Assembly (NCBI GenBank): GCA_005888525.1
Contig: VBAB01000279.1
Location: 1 to 6,282 of the forward strand
Direction of reading: 5' to 3'
Source: Alphaproteobacteria bacterium
GTDB lineage: Bacteria > Pseudomonadota > Alphaproteobacteria > Rhizobiales > Hyphomicrobiaceae
Length of the DNA stretch: 6,282 nucleotides
Below, one piece after another: positions 1-6,202 of the stretch. Position numbers and translations under genes: made by a program. Within the stretch, counting starts at the first letter, position 1, and each line of letters starts with the position of its first letter. The notes beneath the pieces are model-generated. The model was not told the origin of the DNA and searched no databases. It saw nothing but the letters and a program-made list of their open reading frames with translations.

Positions 1-53
1 AGAAGGACCAGGAGATGGTGCCTGTATGACTGGTGCGTGCGGCTGTCCTCCGA

Positions 54-74
54 CCCTCGGAACAAGTCCGAGGG
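54..74. repeat. Small perfect hairpin (8-bp stem, 5-nt loop)
   Basis: CCCTCGGA at 54-61 pairs perfectly with TCCGAGGG at 67-74 around an ACAAG loop. No T-rich run follows on either strand, so it is not a standard intrinsic terminator. It could be a terminator-like remnant at the end of a gene lying off the left edge, or part of the repeat cluster that continues to base 176. The structure is read directly from the sequence; its role is unknown. Confidence 0.5.
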
Positions 75-95
75 CATGCAGGCTCAGGACGACGC

Positions 96-176
96 TGGCA
101 TTTGCCGCCAAGCTGTCCAACCCCGTGCTGAGCTTGTCGAAGCACGGTTGGCGTGGCATCCACCGGAAAAATGCCA
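96..176. repeat. 81-bp nested imperfect palindrome with CTGAGCTTGTCGAAG core
   Basis: Outer arms TGGCATTT (96-103) and AAATGCCA (169-176) are perfect 8-bp complements. Inside them, 104-111 (GCCGCCAA) pairs with 148-157 with a 2-nt bulge, and CCGTGCT (123-129) pairs with AGCACGG (141-147). The apex carries CTGAGCTTGTCGAAG (128-142), which I recognise from memory as the core of an intergenic repeat common in proteobacterial genomes. The arms make a long interrupted hairpin, as in REP/BIME-like or small non-autonomous elements. A partial related string, GGCTCAGGACGAC, lies just outside at 81-93. No transposase and no clear target duplication are visible. It ends 46 bp before the regulator start, so it could affect or insulate that promoter. 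Confidence 0.6.
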
Positions 177-191
177 TGATCGGTCGGTAGC

Positions 192-216
192 TCTAATGCC
201 TTGATTTTGATCGAGG
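192..216 (+). promoter_or_regulatory. Candidate start region and operator dyad of the NadQ-like gene
   Basis: TCTAAT at 192-197 matches five of six bases of the sigma-70 -10 consensus, but no good -35 element lies upstream. Immediately after it is an 18-bp imperfect palindrome, CCTTGAT-TTTG-ATCGAGG (199-216), with one T·G mismatch. The palindrome would sit at or just after the transcription start, the usual place for a repressor operator, and its right arm contains the GAGG ribosome binding site (213-216). Autoregulation by the encoded regulator is an inference; I have not matched this dyad to a known NadQ or NrtR site. Confidence 0.35.
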
Positions 217-222
217 CTTTTC

Positions 223-1269
223 ATGGACCCTCCGGCGCACTACGTGGAGAGCATGCTCCCGGCAAGGGTGCCGCCCGCGCGGGCAGCCGAGCCGATCAGT
301 GTCGGTCTCAACGCGGCGATCCTCGCCGTGCGCGGCGACGAGCCGATGGTCGCCGTGGTGCCGGCCTCGCGCCGCGAGCGGGAGGGCGACGGCGCCCTTC
401 CCTGCGGTCCGTTCTCGCCCCGCCAGCACAAGACGCTCGAGGCGGGCCTGCGCTTCTGGGTCCGCCAGCAGACCGGCATCGAGCTGGGGCATACCCGGCA
501 GGTCTGCACGCTTGTTGACTGCCACGGGCCCGATGACAGGGAGATGGCATCCGATCCACCGGTCGTTTCCGTGTGCTATCTGGCTCCCGTCCGTCCGGCG
601 CAATGTAACGACCAAGACGGAGCGGTGTGGCGCAGCTGGTATGCGTATTTCCCGTGGGAGGACTGGCGCCGCGGCAAGCCCCGATGCCTGACGGAGATCA
701 TCGAGCCCCACCTCGAGGCGTGGACCGGACCCGCCCATTGCGAGGCCCGCGTGCCGCGTGAGGCACTGAATCGAACCCAGCGCTTGCGCATCGCCTTCGC
801 CCGCGACGCTGCCGCATGGGACGAGGAGAAGGTGCTCGAGCGCTACGAGCTTCTGCTCGAAGCCGGTCTCGTCGGCGAACCGGCGGAGAACGGCGACGGC
901 GGCCATGTCCTGGCTGAGTGGCGGCAACCCCCGAGGCTCTGCCACCCCTTGCTCGGCGATCACGCCCGTGTGCTTGCGAGCGCCATCGGCGAGCTCCGGC
1001 GCAGCGTCAAGTGCGAGCCCGTGATTTTCGAGCTGATGCCCGACGTATTCACCCTGTTCGAGCTGCAGAAGACGGTGGAAGCCATTCTGGGACCCCATCT
1101 GCACAAGCAGAACTTCCGCCGGCTGGTGGAGGGCGGCGGGCTGGTCGAGCCCACGGGGGAGCACCGCTTCCGCACCGGCGGCCGGCCGGCCCGGCTCTAC
1201 CGCTTCCGGAGCGACGTGCTGCTGGAGCGTCTTGCTCCCGGCGTCCGCATCAAGGCCGGGCGCGGCTGA
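223..1269 (+). CDS. Nudix-related winged-helix transcriptional regulator, NadQ/NrtR-like (COG4111 type)
   Basis: A predicted cytoplasmic DNA-binding regulator of 348 residues. Residues about 25-160 look like a Nudix-type domain and residues about 262-335 a winged-helix domain. The C-terminal part has the NrtR-type signature: FTLFELQKTVEAILG (276-290), then NFRRLVE (297-303) and GGRPARLYRF (319-328). Aligning the Nudix box on Gly85-Ile86 puts Phe-Trp-Val-Arg-Gln-Gln where an active enzyme has Arg-Glu-x-x-Glu-Glu, so hydrolysis is unlikely. In the family, Nudix-related regulators respond to NAD-derived ligands and control NAD synthesis or salvage; NadQ-type proteins of alphaproteobacteria are associated with nadABC. 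No NAD gene lies in this window, so the target is inferred. The ATG at 223 has GAGG six bases upstream; an ATG at 253 is a poorer alternative because its GGAG is only three bases away. It could instead be an uncharacterised Nudix-like regulator with another ligand. Confidence 0.75.
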   Translation: MDPPAHYVESMLPARVPPARAAEPISVGLNAAILAVRGDEPMVAVVPASRREREGDGALPCGPFSPRQHKTLEAGLRFWVRQQTGIELGHTRQVCTLVDCHGPDDREMASDPPVVSVCYLAPVRPAQCNDQDGAVWRSWYAYFPWEDWRRGKPRCLTEIIEPHLEAWTGPAHCEARVPREALNRTQRLRIAFARDAAAWDEEKVLERYELLLEAGLVGEPAENGDGGHVLAEWRQPPRLCHPLLGDHARVLASAIGELRRSVKCEPVIFELMPDVFTLFELQKTVEAILGPHLHKQNFRRLVEGGGLVEPTGEHRFRTGGRPARLYRFRSDVLLERLAPGVRIKAGRG

Positions 1270-1301
1270 ACGGCGCAAATCCAGGCGGAAGGCGTGGCAA
1301 C

Positions 1302-1335
1302 CTATCCCGCCCCGAGGAGCGGCGTGCTAGGATAG
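1302..1335. repeat. Bulged hairpin downstream of the regulator gene
   Basis: CTATCC (1302-1307) pairs with GGATAG (1330-1335), and CGCC (1308-1311) pairs with GGCG (1321-1324), leaving a 5-nt bulge (1325-1329). It begins 32 bases after the regulator stop codon. There is no following T tract, so it is at most a weak or factor-dependent terminator, or an mRNA 3'-end stabiliser. Confidence 0.3.
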
Positions 1336-1364
1336 TCGTGTATGATCAAATCTCGGACAGGCGC

Positions 1365-1392
1365 TTGAAACGGCCACAGTTTCATCTTTTAT
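1365..1392 (+). promoter_or_regulatory. Weak promoter candidate for the small membrane protein, with an internal dyad
   Basis: TTGAAA (1365-1370) resembles a -35 element and TTTTAT (1387-1392) a poor -10 element, with a 16-bp spacer; the ATG follows about 47 bases later. A perfect 6-bp dyad, TGAAAC (1366-1371) / GTTTCA (1379-1384), with a 7-base spacer overlaps the -35 and fills most of the gap. It could be a regulator site, or a weak AT-rich stem-loop followed by TCTTTT. Separate transcription is plausible because the gap to the upstream gene is 170 bases. Confidence 0.3.
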
Positions 1393-1439
1393 CCCTAGCG
1401 CACGCCTGAACTTTCGGGCTCCTCACAGCGGATTGTCCC

Positions 1440-1655
1440 ATGTCTACAGTCATTGCCATCTGGGGCATTGTCTCCATCGCCTCGGCGATCATCGCCGGTA
1501 TCGTTGCCGGCGCGAAGCGGCGCGACCATTCCTTCTGGGCGGCCTGGAGCTTCCTGGTACCGCCGATGCTGCTCATCCTGCTTCTCATGCCGAGCAACAA
1601 GGGTCCGCGCCAGCGCCGGCCGGGCCTCGACGAGCTGGAGCAGCGTGAGGTTTAG
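1440..1655 (+). CDS. Small membrane protein with two predicted transmembrane helices, function unknown
   Basis: A 71-residue protein I do not recognise by name. Two hydrophobic segments, about residues 4-24 and 33-50, are separated by a short basic-polar turn (KRRDHS, 26-31). The C-terminus is hydrophilic and mixed-charge (KGPRQRRP at 54-61, then DELEQRE). This suggests a helical hairpin in the inner membrane, with the positively charged turn and tail making the topology ambiguous. Third codon positions are mostly G or C, as in the neighbouring genes, which supports real coding. The ribosome binding site is weak: GGA at 1430-1432, seven bases before the ATG. The stop codon lies five bases before the large inverted repeat shared with the convergent ppdK gene. 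No catalytic motif, signal-peptidase site or toxin hallmark is evident. Confidence 0.65.
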   Translation: MSTVIAIWGIVSIASAIIAGIVAGAKRRDHSFWAAWSFLVPPMLLILLLMPSNKGPRQRRPGLDELEQREV

Positions 1656-1660
1656 AGGCT

Positions 1661-1729
1661 GGGGGTCAGACCCTTCGCCCGAGCCCCCGCGACTCGAAAG
1701 GCTACGCTTCGGCGAGGGGTCTGACCCCC
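1661..1729. terminator. Inverted repeat between convergent genes, possible bidirectional terminator
   Basis: GGGGGTCAGACCC (1661-1673) is perfectly complementary to 1717-1729, and pairing continues inward to 1679/1711, giving 19 bp with one G·T pair around a 31-base loop. It fills the 80-bp gap between the membrane protein stop (1655) and the ppdK stop (1736, minus strand). The position fits termination from both sides, but neither arm is followed by a clear T run, so any intrinsic termination would be atypical. The GGTCAGACCC arm recurs at 6120, so this is also a copy of an intergenic repeat family. Confidence 0.5.
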
Positions 1730-1735
1730 TCAGCG

Positions 1736-4435
1736 CTACTTCTTCGCCCGGATTGCCGCCTGCGCAAGGCGCGCCACTGGCACGCGGTAGGGCGAGCAGG
1801 AGACGTAGTCGAGGCCCGCCGCATTGAAGAAGGCGATCGAGGCCGGATCGCCGCCGTGCTCCCCGCAGATGCCGACCTTGAGATCACCGCGGACCTTGCG
1901 GCCCCGCTCGGTGCCGATGCGGACCAGCTCGCCGACGCCGTCTTGGTCGATGGACACGAACGGGTCCACTTCGAGGATCCCCCGCTGCATGTAATTGGCG
2001 AGGATTGGCGCCGCATCGTCGCGCGACAGCCCAAGGCACGTCTGCGTCAGGTCATTGGTGCCGAAGGAGAAGAACTCGGCTCCGGCCTCTCCAGCGGCAA
2101 TCTCGTCGCCCTTGAGCGCGGCCCGCGGCAGCTCGATCATGGTGCCGATTTGATAGGCGAGCTTGACGCCGGTCTCCTTCTCGACCGCGGCGGCCGCGGC
2201 GACGATCACCGCGCGCAGGGTGTCGAACTCCTGGCGATAGGCGATGAGCGGGATCATCACCTCGGGCACCACCGGCTTGCCCGTCTTCTTGGCCGCGCTC
2301 ACGGCGGCCTCGAAGATGGCCCGAGCCTGGATCTCGGTGATCTCGGGGTAGCGGATGGCGAGCCGGCAGCCGCGGAAGCCCAGCATGGGATTGAACTCGT
2401 GCAGCTCCGCGACGCGCGTCTGCAGCTTCTCGAGCGGCACCTTGAGCTCCCTTGCGACGGCTGCCGCCTCCTTCTCCTCGTGCGGCAGGAACTCGTGCAG
2501 CGGCGGGTCGAGCAGGCGGATCGTCACCGGCAGCCCGGCCATGATCTCGAACAGCTCCGCGAAGTCGGCGCGCTGCATGGGGAGGATCTTGGCGAGCGCG
2601 CGCCGGCGGCCGGCCTCGTCGTCGGCGCAGATCATCTCGCGCATGGCGAGGATGCGGCTCTCCTCGAAGAACATGTGCTCGGTGCGGCAAAGGCCGATGC
2701 CCTCGGCGCCGAAATCTACGGCCTGCTTGGCGTCCCGCGGCGTGTCGGCATTGGCACGCACACCCAGCGTGCGACCCGCATCGGCCCACTGCATTACCTT
2801 GGCGAAGTCGCCCGACAGCTCCGGCTGGCGCATCTTCACGCGGCCCTTGAGCACCTCGCCCTTGGCGCCATCGATGGTGATGATGTCGCCCTTGCGGAAG
2901 GTTGCGCCCGCGACCGTCATGGTGCCGGCCTTGGCGTCGATGCGCAGCGAGCCGGCGCCGCACACGCACGGCCGCCCCATGCCCCGCGCGACCACGGCAG
3001 CGTGGCTCGTCATGCCGCCGCGCGTGGTGAGGATGCCGGCCGCAGCATGCATGCCGTGGATGTCCTCCGGGCTCGTCTCGACGCGCACCAGGATCACCTC
3101 GCGGCCGTGACCCTTCAGGACCTCGGCCTCGTCGGCGTCGAACACGATCTCGCCGGAGGCGGCTCCTGGCGAGGCCGGCAGGCCGGTCGCCACGACCAGT
3201 CTTTCCGCCGCCGGATCGATGGTGGGGTGCAGGAGCTGGTCGAGGTTTGCCGCGTCGATGCGCAGCACGGCCTCCTCGGTCGTGATCAGTCCTTCCGCGA
3301 CGAGGTCGACAGCGACTTTGAGCGCGGCCTTCGTGGTGCGCTTGCCGGAGCGAGTCTGCAGCATCCAGAGCTTGCCTTCCTGGATGGTGAACTCGATGTC
3401 CTGCATGTCGCGGTAGTGTTTCTCGAGCAGCTCGAACACCTGTTCGAGCTCGCGGTACGTGGCGGGCATTGCCGTCTCGAGGGATTGGGCCTTGGCGCCG
3501 CCCTCTTTGCGCGCGGCCTCGGACAGGGCCTGCGGCGTGCGTATGCCGGCGACGACGTCCTCGCCCTGCGCGTTGATGAGGAACTCGCCGTAGACCTCGC
3601 GCGCGCCGGTGGAGGGATTGCGCGTGAAGGCGACGCCGGTGGCCGACTTGTCACCCAGGTTGCCGAACACCATGGCCTGCACGCTGACCGCCGTGCCCCA
3701 GCTGTCTGGTATGCCGTGCAGGCGGCGATAGGTCTTGGCGCGGGCGTTCTGCCAGGAGCCGAACACGGCAGCGATGGCGCCCCAGAGCTGCTCGGGGGTG
3801 CCTTGCGGGAACGGCTTGTCCGTCTCCCGCTCCACCGCCGCCTTATACGCGTCGATGATTTTCAGCCAGTCGTCGGCGCCGAGCTCCGTGTCGAGCGCGA
3901 GCCCGGCGAGGTTCTTGTGGTTCTCCAGGATGTCCTCGAACACGCCGTGGTCGACGCCCAGCACCACGTTGGAATACATCTGGATGAAGCGGCGGTAGCT
4001 GTCGTAGGCGAACCGCTCGTTGCCCGACTTCGCGGCCAGGCCTTTGACGGTCTCATCGTTGAGGCCGAGGTTGAGGATGGTGTCCATCATGCCCGGCATC
4101 GACGCGCGCGCGCCTGAGCGCACCGAGACCAGCAGCGGTGAACGTGCATCGCCGAATGTTGCGCCGACGGTCTTGCCGACGTGTGCCAGCGCGACCTCGA
4201 CGTCGTGCTCGAGGCCGCCAGGCAGCTTGCGGCCCTCGGCGTAATAGGCCGTGCACACCTCGGTGGTGATGGTGAAGCCCGGCGGCACCGGCAGGCCCAG
4301 GCTCGCCATCTCGGCGAGATTGGCGCCCTTGCCGCCCAGCAGCTCCTTCATTTGCGCGGTGCCGTCGGCCTTGCCGCCGCCGAACAAGTAGACGCGCTTC
4401 CTAGTGGCGCTCGCCGAATGCCCAGACTTGGTCAT
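1736..4435 (-). CDS. ppdK: Pyruvate, phosphate dikinase
   Basis: A cytosolic enzyme that interconverts ATP + pyruvate + phosphate with AMP + PEP + diphosphate through a swivelling phosphohistidine domain. Its 899 residues are close to the family size (874 in Clostridium symbiosum). Domains in order: an ATP-grasp domain to about residue 360, with GGKGANLAEM (Lys36), SVRSGARASMPG (Arg106) and DIE...MLQTR (Asp346, Glu348, Gln360); a phosphohistidine domain with GGMTSHAAVVARGMGRP (catalytic His478, regulatory Thr476); and a PEP/pyruvate TIM barrel with Arg560, Arg640, Asp643, Glu768, FGTNDLTQ (Asn794) and YVSCSPYRVP (catalytic Cys880). All expected key residues are present. The ATG at 4435 is chosen because GGAG lies eight bases upstream; an in-frame TTG at 4471 would only add a non-conserved tail. 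It is divergent from the peptidase gene and convergent with the membrane protein gene. No PpdK regulatory kinase/phosphorylase is in the window. PEP synthase is less likely because the layout and motifs are of PPDK type. Confidence 0.97.
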   Translation of the reverse strand: MTKSGHSASATRKRVYLFGGGKADGTAQMKELLGGKGANLAEMASLGLPVPPGFTITTEVCTAYYAEGRKLPGGLEHDVEVALAHVGKTVGATFGDARSPLLVSVRSGARASMPGMMDTILNLGLNDETVKGLAAKSGNERFAYDSYRRFIQMYSNVVLGVDHGVFEDILENHKNLAGLALDTELGADDWLKIIDAYKAAVERETDKPFPQGTPEQLWGAIAAVFGSWQNARAKTYRRLHGIPDSWGTAVSVQAMVFGNLGDKSATGVAFTRNPSTGAREVYGEFLINAQGEDVVAGIRTPQALSEAARKEGGAKAQSLETAMPATYRELEQVFELLEKHYRDMQDIEFTIQEGKLWMLQTRSGKRTTKAALKVAVDLVAEGLITTEEAVLRIDAANLDQLLHPTIDPAAERLVVATGLPASPGAASGEIVFDADEAEVLKGHGREVILVRVETSPEDIHGMHAAAGILTTRGGMTSHAAVVARGMGRPCVCGAGSLRIDAKAGTMTVAGATFRKGDIITIDGAKGEVLKGRVKMRQPELSGDFAKVMQWADAGRTLGVRANADTPRDAKQAVDFGAEGIGLCRTEHMFFEESRILAMREMICADDEAGRRRALAKILPMQRADFAELFEIMAGLPVTIRLLDPPLHEFLPHEEKEAAAVARELKVPLEKLQTRVAELHEFNPMLGFRGCRLAIRYPEITEIQARAIFEAAVSAAKKTGKPVVPEVMIPLIAYRQEFDTLRAVIVAAAAAVEKETGVKLAYQIGTMIELPRAALKGDEIAAGEAGAEFFSFGTNDLTQTCLGLSRDDAAPILANYMQRGILEVDPFVSIDQDGVGELVRIGTERGRKVRGDLKVGICGEHGGDPASIAFFNAAGLDYVSCSPYRVPVARLAQAAIRAKK

Positions 4436-4443
4436 GCTGTGCG

Positions 4444-4447
4444 CTCC
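4444..4447 (-). promoter_or_regulatory. Ribosome binding site of ppdK
   Basis: On the minus strand GGAG (4447-4444) lies eight bases before the ATG at 4435. This good Shine-Dalgarno match fixes the start at MTKSG rather than at the in-frame TTG 12 codons upstream. Confidence 0.7.
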
Positions 4448-4577
4448 ACCCGCTGGCGTCGAATCGATCAAGAAGGCTCATGGCAACTGCATCTGCCCAT
4501 ATCAGCCCTGGCCGCATCGGAAAAGGTGGACCTCGTTCAACACGTCACGGGTCGGTTAGGTTCCCTCGACTTCCGTC

Positions 4578-4599
4578 GCCCGGCGAAGAGCGGGCTTTT
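4578..4599 (+). terminator. Terminator-like hairpin in the divergent intergenic region
   Basis: GCCCG (4578-4582) pairs with CGGGC (4591-4595) across an 8-base loop and is followed by TTTTC on the plus strand. The stem is only 5 bp but all G/C. It lies upstream of the TTGACA element of the peptidase gene. It could block read-through antisense to the ppdK leader, or act in a longer peptidase leader. On the minus strand it would be a plain stem-loop in a long ppdK leader. Activity is uncertain. Confidence 0.35.
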
Positions 4600-4629
4600 C
4601 TGCGTGCCTGAGGGCATCCTGTGCCGCGG

Positions 4630-4657
4630 TTGACAGAGGTGCGGGACTGGCCGCAAT
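4630..4657 (+). promoter_or_regulatory. Candidate promoter of the M20 peptidase gene
   Basis: TTGACA at 4630-4635 is a perfect sigma-70 -35 hexamer. With a 16-bp spacer the -10 would be CGCAAT (4652-4657), which matches only three of six bases, so the call rests mainly on the -35. Transcription from here would begin near 4664, giving a leader of about 45 bases before the ATG at 4711. That agrees with choosing this ATG over the in-frame GTG at 4621. Confidence 0.4.
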
Positions 4658-4710
4658 CATTGGGTCTCTCCTCCATCACACCGGCAAAAGACCAATCCGA
4701 GCGAGTGCCC

Positions 4711-6114
4711 ATGAGCGCCCAAGCCGTTCCCGTGCTGAACCAGGTCCTGAAGAAGCTCGACGCCACGCAGGATGCGGCGCTCGCGCGGCTGTTCGAGCTG
4801 ATCCGCATCCCGAGCATCTCCACCGACCCCGAGTACAAGCAGCACTGCCGCAAGGCGGCGGACTGGTGCGTGCGCCAGCTCGAGGACATCGGCTTCGATG
4901 CCAGGGTGGTGCCGACCACGGGGCATCCCATGGTGGTCGGCCACGACAAGGGCGCGGCGGGCGGCGCTCCGCACGTGCTGTTCTACGGCCACTACGATGT
5001 GCAGCCTCCCGATCCGCTGGAGCTGTGGAAATCGCCGCCGTTCGAGCCGCGCATCGCCACCGACAAGGTCAACGGCAAGGTGATCGTGGCGCGCGGCGCC
5101 GAGGACAACAAGGGCCAGCTCATGACCTTCTTCGAGGCGGCGCGGGCCTGGAGAAACGTGGCGGGCGCCTGCCCGGTGCGCATCACCGTGCTGCTCGAGG
5201 GCGAGGAGGAATGCGGCTCACCGTCGCTACCGGGCTTCCTGGCCGAGCACGGCAAGGAGGTGACGGCCGACCTGGCGCTGGTGTGCGATACCGGGCAGTG
5301 GAACAAGGACACCCCGGCGATCTCGACGCAGCTGCGAGGCCTGGTCGGGACCGAGGTCGTCATCACGGGGCCCAGCCGCGATTTGCATTCGGGCAGCTAC
5401 GGCGGCCCGGCCATCAATCCCATCCGCGTTCTCGCCCGGATCATCGGCGAAATGCACGACGATGCCGGCAAGGTGCGCATCCCCGGCTTCTACGACTGCA
5501 TCAAGAAGCCGTCGGCCCGGCAGCGCGAGCAGTGGGCCGAGCTCGGCTTCGACGATCGCGCCTTCCTCGCCGAGGTTGGGCTGAGCGAGGCGGCGGGTGA
5601 GCGGCGTTACGGCGTGCTCGAGCAGGTCTGGGCGCGCCCTACCGTCGAGTTCAACGGCATCACCGGCGGCTACCAGGGCGTCGGCTCCAAGACCGTCATC
5701 CCGGCGCGCGCCTCGGTGAAGATTACCTGCCGGCTGGTGCCTGGACAGGACCCCAAGAAGATACAGAAGGCCATCGAGAGCTTCGTCAAGGCGCGGCTGC
5801 CGAAGGATTGTCGGGCCGAGTTCCTGGGAGCGCGCGGCTCGAAGGCCATCGCCTTCGATGCGACGTCGCGGCACCTCACGCGGGCGGCGCAAGCGTTGGA
5901 AGCGGAATGGGGCCGACCCACGGCGCTGATCGGCATGGGCGGCTCGATCCCGATCGTCACCTCCTTCAAGGAAGTGCTGGGCATGGACAGCCTGCTGGTC
6001 GGCTTCGGGCTCGATGACGACCGCATCCACTCGCCCAACGAGAAGTACAACCTCACCTCGTTCCGCAAGGGTGCGCGCAGCTGGGCGCGTATCCTCGACA
6101 AGCTGGCTGGGTAA
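4711..6114 (+). CDS. M20-family metallodipeptidase
   Basis: A predicted cytosolic di-zinc (or Mn) exopeptidase of 467 residues that cleaves dipeptides or similar small amides, resembling the carnosinase/CNDP2-like branch of family M20. The catalytic domain is split by a dimerisation domain at about residues 205-320. Visible metal ligands are His94 ([10 protein letters not shown]), bridging Asp132 (GAEDNKG), Glu166 (EGEEECGS), Asp193 and His440 ([12 protein letters not shown]). Asp96 and the general base Glu165 are present. His226 ([10 protein letters not shown]) and Arg341 (CRLVPGQDP) match the residues that complete the active site from the partner subunit, and GMGGSIPI (408-415) is typical of the family. 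Nothing is missing, and there is no signal peptide. The ATG at 4711 begins at the usual family N-terminus; an in-frame GTG at 4621 is unlikely. The substrate cannot be fixed: dipeptide, beta-alanyl peptide, or an acylated amino acid. Confidence 0.93.
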   Translation: MSAQAVPVLNQVLKKLDATQDAALARLFELIRIPSISTDPEYKQHCRKAADWCVRQLEDIGFDARVVPTTGHPMVVGHDKGAAGGAPHVLFYGHYDVQPPDPLELWKSPPFEPRIATDKVNGKVIVARGAEDNKGQLMTFFEAARAWRNVAGACPVRITVLLEGEEECGSPSLPGFLAEHGKEVTADLALVCDTGQWNKDTPAISTQLRGLVGTEVVITGPSRDLHSGSYGGPAINPIRVLARIIGEMHDDAGKVRIPGFYDCIKKPSARQREQWAELGFDDRAFLAEVGLSEAAGERRYGVLEQVWARPTVEFNGITGGYQGVGSKTVIPARASVKITCRLVPGQDPKKIQKAIESFVKARLPKDCRAEFLGARGSKAIAFDATSRHLTRAAQALEAEWGRPTALIGMGGSIPIVTSFKEVLGMDSLLVGFGLDDDRIHSPNEKYNLTSFRKGARSWARILDKLAG

Positions 6115-6119
6115 ACGGA

Positions 6120-6177
6120 GGTCAGACCCCAAGAGGGAGCCCTCGCCTCGTTGATTGGCGCAGTGGAGGGTCTGGCC
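6120..6177. repeat. Second copy of the GGTCAGACCC inverted repeat, possible terminator
   Basis: GGTCAGACCC (6120-6129) pairs with GGGTCTGGCC (6168-6177) with one T·G pair. The arm sequence matches the repeat at 1661-1729. It starts five bases after the peptidase stop codon, the same gap as at the first copy. The interior holds a small GAGGG/CCCTC hairpin (6133-6144) and is not similar to the interior of copy one. No T tract follows. Confidence 0.5.
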
Positions 6178-6180
6178 CAC

Positions 6181-6202
6181 GGAGCAAGACTGTCTTGGCT
6201 CC
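6181..6202. repeat. Compact hairpin downstream of the peptidase gene
   Basis: GGAG (6181-6184) pairs with CTCC (6199-6202), and CAAGA (6185-6189) pairs with TCTTG (6193-6197), leaving a 3-base loop and one bulged G (6198). No T run follows. It may help end or stabilise the peptidase transcript together with the preceding repeat. From here to base 6282 I see only short AT-richer dyads, such as AGTTC (6217-6221) / GAACT (6234-6238), and no gene. Confidence 0.35.

Noticed and set aside
1..204. Open frame from the left edge ending at a TGA at 202-204
   Set aside because: It runs through the hairpin and the nested palindrome, and its translation includes the RAELVEA string typical of reading the CTGAGCTTGTCGAAG repeat. 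It looks non-coding.
193..1278. A 361-codon open frame on the minus strand opposite the regulator gene
   Set aside because: The plus-strand frame has recognisable Nudix-like and winged-helix motifs and a good ribosome binding site. The antisense translation has no recognisable domain.
1856..4117. A 753-codon open frame on the plus strand opposite ppdK
   Set aside because: It is antisense to a fully conserved ppdK. Its translation is rich in His, Ala, Arg, Leu and Asp with no family motifs, as expected from a GC-rich shadow frame.
4436..4471. N-terminal extension of PpdK from a TTG at 4471
   Set aside because: The ATG at 4435 has a well-placed GGAG, and the extension adds 12 residues before the already variable PpdK N-terminus.
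4480..4611. A 43-codon ATG frame in the ppdK/peptidase intergenic region
   Set aside because: AGAAGG lies only three bases before the ATG, too close for good initiation. The frame crosses the terminator-like hairpin and shows no recognisable family. A leader peptide cannot be excluded but is not supported.
4621..4710. N-terminal extension of the peptidase from a GTG at 4621
   Set aside because: The extension would cover the TTGACA promoter element, has no conserved content, and the M20 family normally starts near the ATG at 4711.
5227..6180. A 317-codon minus-strand open frame opposite the peptidase gene
   Set aside because: It is antisense to conserved M20 active-site motifs and runs into the downstream repeat; a shadow frame.
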